Source of the DNA: Strongylocentrotus purpuratus
Lineage: Eukaryota; Echinodermata; Echinoidea; Camarodonta; Strongylocentrotidae
Reading direction: 5' to 3'
DNA: 64,000 nt
Assembly: GCF_000002235.5 (NCBI RefSeq)
Contig: NW_022145596.1
Coordinates: 4,646,352-4,710,351, forward strand
In this document: positions 55,301 through 64,000 of the stretch, piece after piece
How positions within the stretch are numbered: the first letter of the stretch is position 1
Layout: every line of letters starts with the position of its first letter
Program-made: the position numbers and the translations under genes
Notes under the pieces: model-generated
What the model saw: the letters and a program-made list of their open reading frames with translations, nothing else
Told to the model about the DNA's origin: nothing
Database searches by the model: none

Positions 55301-58300
55301 GGTTGAAGACAGAGATACCCATTGGGAAAAGCTACAGCGGTATAAAAAAGAACCTTAGAAGCCTCAATTTACATACAGTAAGAACGAAATAACACATTCT
55401 GTCTAATGGGTTAAGCTCTTTTTAAAGCTAATCTTGAGCTCTGGTATGGGAATCGTATGTATAACATGGCTATAATTCATTCTGGATTGTTTATCCTGCA
55501 GTAGATTGATTGCTTGAACCATTAAAATAAAAAATAGAAAAACCCACAAAAACTTACTGAAAATCATTTTAATAAAAACCACAACTCTCATTTGCACATA
55601 ATGACCTGTGTTTAATAACCACATGGTGTCAGGCCTACTTGCCTTGATTTCCTTATCTTTATCACTCAGCCCCTCTACAACATGTCACTTATTTGTAATC
55701 TTGAACATTCAGTGTAAATTGTGTTGGATTCTGTGAGAATTTATTTTCTATCATTACTAGAACTCAAGCTCATCTTTAACTTTGTATATGTGTTAATGCC
55801 CATCTAGCTATAAATACAATTTTTATGCATGTAGGTTTTCATGTACATGTAGTGCCTGTACTCTGTTTTTTTCGTTTTGAACAGGATCCTTTTAGTGTTA
55901 AGGAATTCAATTGTTTGCAAGCTCTCATAAAGTGTAGCCTTTAGAACATATCAATCTGTATCATAGTGAATTTCAGTGATATCTATTGTTATATCTGCAT
56001 AAATAATGTGAACAAAAATATAATGTTTTAAAATATTAGATCCATATAGGCGTGTTGTTGACTAAATTAAGTCATAATAATCTCCCTTTTTAAGCATACA
56101 TGTGATTATGCTATACAGCAACAACAACAATGACAAAGTGGATGGTCATGCACATTGATACTGTATATTGTTGAAACCAAAACCCATTCCTACTAGGTTT
56201 TTTACTCTATTTACTGTGTGCTAGGTATGCGAGGAAGCCAAGTGTCCTAACATTGGAGAATGCTGGGGTGGAGGAGAGCATGGCACGGCTACAGCTACAA
56301 TCATGGTGAGACGGTCCATACAGATATATATCCAAACTGTGGTGTAGTGGTTCATTTGCTTGACTCTTATTCTGAAGGTTGGCGGTTCAAATCCCTGCCT
56401 AATGCATGTACCCATACAGTTGGTTTAATATTAAAAAATAATAGTGACAGGATTTATTCATTTTAAATGCTCTGGGCACTGATAAAGGCTTCTGAAGTTG
56501 AAAAGTAGGAACAATTTTTTCCAAACTGCTGCAGAAGTGCACATGGACTTTATATGTGATAATTATTCATTGTTTATATGTGTTCATGTATACTAATGAA
56601 AGATTTCATTACCCCCCCCCCCCTTCCCAAATCAGTAAAATGCCCTCTTGGTCTTCTCTTGTGCATTTATCAATGTTTACCTTCATATGTTGTGTTATGA
56701 CATGTCTACAATATCTTCCCTTTTGATTTATGTGTCTCTCTACTATTTAGATTCTTGGGGATACCTGCACAAGAGGCTGTCGATTCTGCTCTGTCAAAAC
56801 AGCGAGGAAGCCGCCCCCACCAGACCCTAACGAACCAGTCAACACAGGTACTGCCATCGCATCCTGGGGAGTAGACTACATAGTCCTTACATCGGTCGAC
56901 AGAGATGGTAAGAGATTTTGTCACATATCACATGCCTAAAATGATCTCTGCTTTTGGAAGTTCTCAACATTTTTAAAGTTTTCATTTCCAAAGTTCTTCA
57001 AACAGGGATCTTTGGGTAGGACTTGGTGAAGATCAAATGAAGCCTACTTGCATGAATACCATACATACTGATACTTTCTTCCTTAATTCTTTATATACCA
57101 TACAAATAATTTCCCTGTGCCACACTGTATTTATCATGGGATCAATTTAGTTCAATGCAATTCAAAGGTTTCAAGATTATTAAACTGTTTCCATTGGAAG
57201 ATTAATCTATACTGGTGTTAAAGGGAGCTAAGCGAACATTTTTAAATTAGATTAAAAATAGCCAATAATAATAAAAATAATTATAACATAAGCCTTGTTT
57301 ACCCAGGGTACCCTCATCAGTATCAATAATGTTCTCCCTGAGGGCCCTGCAATCATATTATTAGCCCGGCTTTAGTATGATAAGGCGCACAAGCATTCCA
57401 GGAATTTTTTCCTGCCTAGTATCCATTTACTACACCTGGGTGGCTAGTGGCAGACATAGATTAATATCTGGCCAAAGGACATTAGTTTATATATTGCTAT
57501 TATGTCATGCATGTTTGTCTTATTATTTCACCTCTAGATTTACCAGATGGCGGGTCAGCGCACTTTGCTGAAACTGTAAGGGAGATTAAAAGACAGTAAG
57601 TTCTCTTTTCTTTGTTTCATTGTACATTTACAATTGATGTAAAAAGAAATGTCGTATTTATGTTCTCTAACTCTTGAATTAGTAAAAGTCAAATGATAGT
57701 TGATTGATCACAAGCATTTATAAGTAACAATAATAATAATAGTGGGTTCTTGTATAGCGCTCATTTCTGTCAGACTTAACACTCCTGGCGCTCCCAATTA
57801 TTACCCTGGCTTTAGCACGGCTGCCAATACAGCGCTCTAGCATTTCATGGAATTAATTCCTGCCAGGTACTCATTTACATCACCTGGGTTGAGTGTGGCA
57901 AATGTAGTTCAATGTCTTGCCAAAGGACATCAGTGCCGCGGTGGGACTTGAACATATCCACTCGACCACGACCTCTAATATGTCAACTGTAAGTCTCATA
58001 ATATTCTCACACCTTTGAAGCAATTTTTTGTTTTAGTGAGGTGGTTGCTGCTCAGCACCACCCAGGCTTTAGCTATACATTTGATTGTTTCATGTAGTGT
58101 TGAGCAATATTGAATAATTGATGCAACATCTATAACACTTTTTTTTTGCCCTGCAGGAATCCAACCATCTTGGTGGAGTGTCTTACCCCAGACTTCAGGG
58201 GAGACCTAGAGGCCGTGGAGAGGGTAGCAGCGTCGGGTCTGGATGTATACGCTCACAATGTGGAGACGGTCAGCAAGTTGCAAAAGTAAAGAACCATCTG

Positions 58301-61300
58301 TATGCCAAGTTTTGATATTTACAAATAATTAGATTCTCACAGGAATTTTTAATTACATTTTTCTGGATTGTTTATTTACCATTATTATATCGACTTTGTC
58401 TCTAAGTTTTCTTTTGGAATTTGAATTACTGTGCATGAATATTATCTTTCTCTTTTTAAATTAATATGGTACAAATTTCATGTTTTCATAGATGTTCAAA
58501 GTAAAACCAGTGGACAATTATTCAAACTGCTTTTCCAATTGCTTTGCTGGCTCAGGGCTTGTAACCCCTGCTTTACCAATGTTTCCCTTTGGAAGTTTGA
58601 AAATAGAAATTTATCAGATTTTTATTTGTTGACAAATCAAAGCCATAAAGTTGTGATTATGAATATAGTGGAAACATTGTGCATAATATACAACTTTGAC
58701 ATCCTTCAACTTTACATGGTTTCAACTTCAGCCTGATATATGAGATTAGACTTTTGAGTGATCGAAAGAATTGAACTTATTATTTACACCTGTTACTTTA
58801 TGTTTGAATTTGAATAGGTTTGTACGAGATCCTAGAGCAAATTACAAGCAGTCATTGACTGTCCTGGAGCATGTAAAGAAAGTCAACCCAGATGTATTCA
58901 CCAAGTCTTCCATCATGCTTGGGCTAGGGGAGAAGGATGATGAGGTCTTTCAAACTCTCAAAGGTAAGTCAATATCAAGTCTGTTTAGTATCCCCTAGAC
59001 CAGGCCTTCTCAACTGGTGGCGCAGTCAGTCGGAATGGTGATGAAAGATTAAAGACATTTAAAAAAATTATATTTTAAAATTAAAACTCAGCAAAATCAA
59101 GAAATCACCATCGAGTTGAGCCAACTTGACATTTCCCATGTTCACCGCATCAAAATAATACATATAAATTTACTTCCAGTGTAATTGTACCCAGGAATTG
59201 TTGTAATTTTTTCACATCAATATCAAACTGTGATTATCAAATTCCACATCTGGTCCTCAAAATGCCCTAAAGTCCACCAGCTTCCAGGGGCTCTGCCCCC
59301 TGGACCCCAGCTGGGGTTTCGCCCCTGGACCTCACCTGTTGGCGGCTAAGTTGCTACGCTCCCCCGCAGCACAGTCACTAAATATACAGGTTGGCACTTC
59401 AACTTCAATAACATTTTTGTTTTGGCACTTTCTAATACACTAGTTGAGAAGGCCTTCCCTAGACAATTCCCATTCCTTCCAAACCCCCTCCGACATCTCA
59501 CCCCCTGTCTTCCATCATGTTGGGGATAGGACTAAAATAATTTTTGCACTGCACTGAACTGACTATAAATGCCCCCCCCCCCTTAGGTCATATGTACATT
59601 CAACAATCCTGTGCATATCAATATCACATGTCTCTCCTTTCAGACTTACGATCAGCAGGAGTGAGTTGCCTGACGCTAGGTCAGTACATGCAACCTACCA
59701 AGAGACACCTTAAGGTCGCAGAGTACGTCACACCTGAGAAGTTCAACTACTGGGAGAAAGTTGGGAACAAGCTGGGCTTTTCCTACACAGCAAGTGGTCC
59801 ATTAGTCAGATCATCTTACAAAGCAGGTCAGTATTCATTGCAGAATATTATTTTACAACTTTCTTAGAAAAGATAAATATAACACCTGCACCTTGTAATA
59901 GCAAAAAAATAGATGGATGATATAGACAATATAAATGTGTTATACGTGTATATTACTGTTATTATTAGCAAGAAGTCATGTTCATTATGTAATAGTTACT
60001 ATGTTAAGTTTTAGTAGTTATACGATTTGTATATTTCTCTTTGTTGATTCCATTTATGTGATTATATTTCTTGTCATTCATGCTCGTACAGCGCATAGAG
60101 AAACTTTTGTTTATTATGCGCTTTACAAATATTGTATTATTATTATTGATCTGGTAATAATCTACTCTTCTGTTCTGTAACTACTGAGGAAATACCATAA
60201 CTCTATGGGCTCAATTTAAGCAATATCTAGTTATATGTATCAAACTTCAACACAAAGGCAGTACGTGGGCTTTGAAAGCTGTAATTATACATCACTAAAT
60301 GATGTCATAAATTTGCCTTATGACATTTACTTTGGAAAGACAAAGACAAGGAAACCAAAAACAGGAAGTGTCGCATGTTTTAAATGGGAGAGAGGGAGTG
60401 CCTACATTACTTCAAGCAATTAAAATAAGTACAGTCATGTAGATGTATATTAATGGAAGTTTCGTTATACCTAGTTTCACTTTCAAATGTGCCATTTATC
60501 ATTAGCACAACTTTCCCTGTTTCATATTACCATGAACGGACTATATCACTGTCCTCTTGAAGAGAAGTGCTTTCAATTTAATTCAGAAAAAGCATTGCTT
60601 GTGAGTCATTAGGGAGAAACATATCGGTAGTTCATGTGTCCCATGATGCTTCTAAGTGGTGTTGAAAGCTGACGATTGGAATTTTCCGCAATTACATCAG
60701 CATAACAAAGCAACTGCAAACTGATCAAATATTATCTTCCTGATGACATATTTCTTCAGCTCTGTCGTGCACATGGTGTAAAACGTCTGATTTGACGAGT
60801 ATTGAAGTGTCTCAATAGGGTACATGACAGTGGTAACTGAACTTGGTAACTGAATGGTAGTGTGATCAGCTGTAACATTGCTGCAGTGAGGGATCTGTAA
60901 CACCAAGCAACAGGCATTATGATTTTTCTGGAAGCAGCGAGTGGACTTCATGTTGGCCTAGCTGCACTATGCATTGGATTTATCGCAATCTGTGGTGTTG
61001 TAACAGTTAAACTGAAGAAGAAGGGTTGCTTCAGGTGTCCATGTTCGTCATCCGATGATGCTACATCTGTCGGTGAGAAAGAAACACCCAACGAAATACT
61101 GCCTACAGTGCAGCTAAGAAAGGATGTCGGGAGGGGCGGTGGAAGGTCTAACACGTGGCCTTGGCAGAACAAGCGGCCACCTTGTTCCGAGAAGGGTCTC
61201 CATGAGCCCCATGAGGTCCCAGGACATGGGAGCAGCAGCGTGATCTTCAGTAGCAACTCCCTCTGTCTCAAAGTGGTGAACGATGAGGAAAGTGACCTGG

Positions 61301-63298
61301 GTCATCAGTTCAAAGGTCATGTTGAGGTCTACAACGGAGAAGAGGAAGAGAAGGACAAGGAAGAGAAAATGGATGACATTCAGTCAATTGTGAGCGATTT
61401 TGAAGAAGAAGTACTGAAGGGGTTAGATGCATTGGACTCTTCCACAGAAGGTATGTCTGATTCTTTGAAAAATGTTGCAGGATCCCTCAAATCAATGAGT
61501 GCAGATCCTAATGCAGGGGGTGAAGGTCAATGCAAGGTCATGTGGGTGGTTGGTGATGAAGAATCAGATATTGGTGATCCAGTTGAGATGACAGACGATG
61601 AAGGGGATGTGGCATTATTCATCTCAGATGACGATGATTCAGATGTACCAACACACAAAGACATGGTTTCCCTACCGGACATGATCATAACTGAAGCAGA
61701 TAGTGAAACCGACGGTTTTGATAGCCTCGATAGCGCAGAGCTACCCGTCCACCCCCGTAGCTCTTCCATTATGAAATACCGTTACTCTATGACCACAGAG
61801 GAGATACTGTGCTGCTCGTCCAACACCTCCTCCCTCGCATTAGAGTCCCCACACCTGGGCAGCTTCAGCGGTGAAGACCTGGATCTCCGTTATTGCCAAG
61901 GCTTCCCAAACAGTCTGGACCCACTGGAGGACCAGCGCTTGAGTGCGTTGCGCCCCTTCATGCTCTATCGCTACTCCATCTCCCTTGAGGAAATCCAATT
62001 CCCTACCCATTCACTGTCCCGAAGTATCCCTGCTGCTCTCCTCCCGTTGCCCCTGACTACCGCTGATGACGAAGACAGCGAGGTCTTCTATGATGCTCTC
62101 TCCACCATCGGGAGCAGGCGATCTTCCATCATGGATCCCCAGATGGAAGGCCAGAGTAGGAACAGCCTCGCACTCAGACCCCCAGGCAGACGATCAAAGT
62201 TTTTCTCAACTTCCTCTGATAAATCCACTCCTAACGTTAGGAGATGTAGCAGCTTACATGACCTTTTATAAGATGATTTTATTCTTGCTACGGAAGAGGC
62301 AAGAGGTGAGAAGGAGTAGTGTTTGCAGCAGAAAGTCTCTCAATAAACTTGGAGCAAATTGAATATGCCGACATTGCTGCAACCCTTGAGGAGAGGGAGG
62401 CAGCAGTTGAGGGTTGGAGCTGCAGTATTTAACAGTTGTACATTGATATATGAATTATTCATAATTTTCGTCTTTGTGTTAGGACTTGAAAATCAGTTTA
62501 CGTTTTTTTAACTCATGGTGTATACTTCTAAAATTAATAGAAAAGAATTCTATTTTGTTCCATATCAATAAAAAAAAAATGCGCAAAATTTCCTGCTGTT
62601 ACACACTCTCTAGATTTTGCATGGATATTGAGCGAATTAATGATAGTTTGAATTTAAAAACCACACAGATTCATATTGCTACTCAAATATACATGCATCT
62701 CCACCATACTGCAGTATATAAGCAGATATGAATCATATGTGAAGTTGAACGGCTGCATGCAAAATGTTATTGTCTTCAAAAATCTACAATTTACGAAAAG
62801 TAGATTTAATTTACTTCATATGCAAAATGTGGAAAGTCTTTGAGGACAATCAAATTCATCATATGTTACCAATTTTTCTTTGATTAAATATAATTAAATT
62901 GATACATGTAAAAATGTTTTTCACCCAAATTATTCCCCTTACCAGTACTAAAGTTTCTTTTTAAAGGGAATCTACCCTGAATTAGTAATTCATCTTTACT
63001 TTGCATGCCAGAGTTACCCTTGATTTATTTTGAGTTTTATCTTTATGCCATATTTTCATCATAAGAAGAATAACAGCCAACCTGATGGAGAGTCAATTAC
63101 TCTTCCCAAACATGTACTTCAAGTATGAAGTCCCTGTAAATCTAATGTACTCACTTTATTAAAAAAAAATGATGTATGTCACATATCTAACCATTTTGTC
63201 TATTTTTCTCCCTCTATGTCACCTCTTCCCCCTCTCTTTCTTTCTCTCCCTTTCTCTCTCTCTTTCTCTTTTTCTCTCTGTCTCTCTCTGTCTCTCTG

Positions 63299-63330
<32 letters not shown>

Positions 63331-63476
63331 ACCCTCTATCTCCCTCTCCACCTCTCTTTTCCACACCTGCAGGGGAATACTTCTTAACCAACATGGTCAA
63401 AGAGAAGAGGAGAGAAAGTTCACTTTCTTCAGCATCGACTGTGAAGGCAGGGCAAACCGAGGAAACACGTTTATGA
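52361..63476 (+). CDS. Lipoyl synthase, mitochondrial
   Basis: Radical-SAM enzyme that inserts two sulfurs into octanoyl chains on the lipoyl domains of 2-oxoacid dehydrogenases and glycine cleavage H protein. Exons: 52361-52420, 54547-54734, 55284-55377, 56225-56305, 56751-56907, 57538-57595, 58157-58285, 58818-58963, 59644-59826, 63373-63476. All phases join; 1200 nt, 399 aa (human about 372). The presequence-like N terminus is Ser/Lys/Arg-rich with no acids in the first ~40 residues. The auxiliary [4Fe-4S] cysteines are Cys116, Cys121 and Cys127 ([12 protein letters not shown]). The radical-SAM motif is CTRGCRFC (Cys147, Cys151, Cys154). [30 protein letters not shown] and the conserved RSSY (360-363) are present. 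The C-terminal ~25 residues after the family core are a polar, poorly conserved tail. ATG at 52367 is an alternative start two codons later. Intron 9 (3.5 kb) contains an intact 450-codon frame. Confidence 0.95.
52758..53175. mobile_element. Foldback element with nested hairpin, LIAS intron 1
   Basis: The outer inverted ends are GGCGCTTGTTCAG, CCTATCCAAAATTTGACCCG and TAACTCCGCG on the left, and CGCCGTAGTTACGG, GTCAAATTTTGGATAGG and CTAAACAAGCGCC on the right. Inside, 52803-52831 and 52843-52871 form a 29-bp-arm hairpin with one mismatch and an 11-base loop (GTGAAGTTATCTACCGTAAT and its inverse). It has no coding content. Confidence 0.72.
53287..53404. repeat. Imperfect ~34-bp-arm inverted repeat
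   Basis: GAATGCAGTGCATGCAAGGT / TTCTTTAGATTGGTG pairs with CACCATCTGAAGAAACCGAG / CGTACACTGCATTTA, with several mismatches. The GC-richer loop contains CGAGCCGCTTGCGG. It is probably a small foldback element in LIAS intron 1. Confidence 0.55.
56315..56405 (+). mobile_element. tRNA-like segment, probable SINE head
   Basis: An A-box-like TGGTGTAGTGG (about 56338-56348) is followed about 40 bp later by a B-box-like GGTTCAAATCCC (about 56383-56394). That is the spacing of an internal RNA polymerase III promoter. I could not draw a full cloverleaf with paired acceptor and T stems, so a tRNA-derived SINE or tRNA pseudogene is more likely than a working tRNA. It lies just after LIAS exon 4, on the same strand. 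Confidence 0.5.
57262..57485 (-). mobile_element. SINE copy, head missing
   Basis: It shares with 57728-57982 the blocks TTAGCCCGGCTTTAGTA, CATTCCAGGAATTTTTTCCT, CATTTACTACACCTGGGT and GGCCAAAGGACAT-like, in the same order, and begins with an AATAATAATAA tail. It is on the minus strand and ends about 50 bp before LIAS exon 6. Confidence 0.6.
57728..57982 (-). mobile_element. tRNA-derived SINE
   Basis: On the minus strand it starts with an A-box-like GTGGTCGAGTGG and a B-box-like GTTCAAGTCCCACCGCGGCA. It continues through CTGATGTCCTTTGGCAAGAC, GGAATTAATTCCATGAAATG and GAGCGCTATACAAG, and ends in (ATT)n. A and B boxes are closer than in a tRNA, so the head has an internal deletion. Relatives lie at 57262-57485 and 29727-29850. 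Confidence 0.65.
59001..59456. mobile_element. Non-autonomous hAT-like DNA transposon (456 bp)
   Basis: It starts CAGGCCTTCTCAACTGGTGG and ends AGTTGAGAAGGCCTT. The inverted ends match except at the last base and have the CAGNNNTTCTCAA form common in hAT elements. It is flanked by the 8-bp duplication CCCTAGAC (58993-59000 and 59457-59464). The interior holds CAGCTTCCAGGGGCTCTGCC followed by CCTGGACCCCAGC, the same core that is tandemly repeated in the element at 22177-23774. It is inserted in LIAS intron 8. Confidence 0.85.
60919..62271 (+). CDS. Nested single-exon gene in LIAS intron 9: unrecognised single-pass membrane protein
   Basis: An uninterrupted 450-codon frame on the same strand as its host intron. 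An in-frame TAA lies 21 nt upstream of the ATG. No splice signal is needed. I do not recognise the family. Visible features: one hydrophobic segment at about residues 10-30, then [12 protein letters not shown] (31-42), a basic/Cys-rich juxtamembrane stretch that could be palmitoylated. A long polar, acidic and presumably disordered tail follows (Glu/Asp/Lys-rich around 135-160, Asp-rich around 230-245). Two internal repeats of the form M-x-YRYS-x(3)-EEI lie at 285-296 and 348-359. RRSSIM and a terminal [10 protein letters not shown] look like basophilic kinase sites. With no cleavable signal visible, type III or signal-anchor topology is possible. AATAAA occurs at 62342-62347 and 62567-62572. 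It could alternatively be an exon of a larger transcript. Confidence 0.7.
   Translation: MIFLEAASGLHVGLAALCIGFIAICGVVTVKLKKKGCFRCPCSSSDDATSVGEKETPNEILPTVQLRKDVGRGGGRSNTWPWQNKRPPCSEKGLHEPHEVPGHGSSSVIFSSNSLCLKVVNDEESDLGHQFKGHVEVYNGEEEEKDKEEKMDDIQSIVSDFEEEVLKGLDALDSSTEGMSDSLKNVAGSLKSMSADPNAGGEGQCKVMWVVGDEESDIGDPVEMTDDEGDVALFISDDDDSDVPTHKDMVSLPDMIITEADSETDGFDSLDSAELPVHPRSSSIMKYRYSMTTEEILCCSSNTSSLALESPHLGSFSGEDLDLRYCQGFPNSLDPLEDQRLSALRPFMLYRYSISLEEIQFPTHSLSRSIPAALLPLPLTTADDEDSEVFYDALSTIGSRRSSIMDPQMEGQSRNSLALRPPGRRSKFFSTSSDKSTPNVRRCSSLHDLL
63190..63340 (+). repeat. (CT)n-rich tract before the last LIAS exon
   Basis: CTCTTTCTCT and CTGTCTCTCTCT runs form an extended polypyrimidine region ending about 30 bp before the exon 10 acceptor. 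The short Leu/Ser-rich frames through it are artefacts. Confidence 0.88.
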
Positions 63477-64000
63477 GCTATCATGTAGTTAGGTATCCTT
63501 AGTTTCATTTATTTCAGGATTAAATTTAATGCTCTTATTCGAACTTGAAATTGGTAGACTACTAAACTTGTTAATCACTGGAATACAGATATGACAAGAA
63601 AGTTTTGATCTTTTCGAGTCTATTTGAGGGCTATGTGAGCACTACATATTTTTGTGAGTGAAATAAGCATTTTCCGGTAAAGTTACTGGTAACATCATGA
63701 TTGTTTCAAAGGCACCTGCAAACATTGTGACCTTACCACTACTGAACTTTAAAAGGAAGTGCAGGAAGATAACGGTAGATATTATAAATGTGTGAAATCT
63801 TCCTTATTCCTGTTCTGCTTTAGTCTTATATAAATAGTAAATTCAAAATGGAGAAGCACATTGATCTTTCCGATCCAGGAAAGATACGATCGGTTACAAA
63901 TCAGGGATAGTCATATGACTGATATTCGACTGGTCTGACATCTCCCCTGTAACTGTGGATTGTTTGGGCCTTTTTCTCTAACCAGGTGTGCATTACACAA
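63477..64000. other. LIAS 3' flank, nothing further recognised
   Basis: AT-rich sequence after the LIAS stop codon. I see no AATAAA, no further exon with support and no recognisable repeat. Confidence 0.45.

Noticed and set aside
56315..56405. Functional tRNA gene
   Set aside because: The A and B boxes are present, but I could not pair a complete acceptor stem and T stem; a SINE head or pseudogene fits better.
63216..63476. 86-codon frame spanning the CT tract and the last LIAS exon
   Set aside because: Only the part from 63373 is coding, as LIAS exon 10. The upstream Leu/Ser run is the polypyrimidine tract in another role.

Overview
The window is nuclear DNA of an animal. It is AT-rich (by eye roughly one third G+C), and its genes are split into 9-13 short exons with GT-AG borders. 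They are separated by large introns full of microsatellites, foldback elements and retrotransposon scraps. The gene set and the style of repeats suggest a marine deuterostome invertebrate, most likely an echinoderm such as a sea urchin. That assignment is an inference; no species can be named from the sequence alone.

Layout, left to right. (1) 1-1544: the last coding exon or exons of an unrecognised upstream + strand gene, cut by the window edge, with a 616-bp foldback element in its intron. (2) 4468-19716, + strand: a complete 13-exon ACSF2-type mitochondrial acyl-CoA synthetase (614 aa). (3) 19717-27073: gene-free, repeat-rich DNA including a 1.6-kb hAT-like element with an internal ~94-bp tandem array. 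(4) 27074-38171, + strand: a second complete 13-exon ACSF2 paralogue, whose exons 3-12 have exactly the same lengths as in the first copy, with an unusual Ser-rich N terminus. (5) 38172-43865: gene-free, a nest of foldback and MITE-like elements including an inverted pair of GC-rich elements. (6) 43866-51822, - strand: a complete 9-exon TMEM144-family membrane transporter (363 aa). (7) 52361-63476, + strand: a complete 10-exon lipoyl synthase LIAS (399 aa), head-to-head with TMEM144 across only 538 bp. Its last intron contains an uninterrupted 450-codon reading frame on the same strand (60919-62271). This is an apparent nested single-exon gene for an unrecognised single-pass membrane protein.

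How the genes relate. ACSF2 activates medium-chain fatty acids to CoA esters, and LIAS makes the lipoyl cofactor of pyruvate and 2-oxoglutarate dehydrogenases and the glycine cleavage system. Both act in mitochondria, and all three enzyme genes begin with N-termini that could serve as presequences. Nothing in the sequence shows that they are co-regulated. TMEM144 and LIAS probably share a promoter region.

Main points for a second look: the nested gene in LIAS; the GC-rich mobile foldback element, whose movement is supported by an empty-site relative 9 kb away in the same window; partial exon duplications on opposite sides of intron 11 in the two ACSF2 copies; hAT-like elements sharing a GC-rich core; clusters of AGGTCA direct repeats inside a repeat upstream of the fatty-acid gene; and a strong excess of the palindromes TACCGGTA and TACATGTA in non-coding DNA. 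All splice models were built by hand from reading frame, phase and recalled family sequence, without transcripts.
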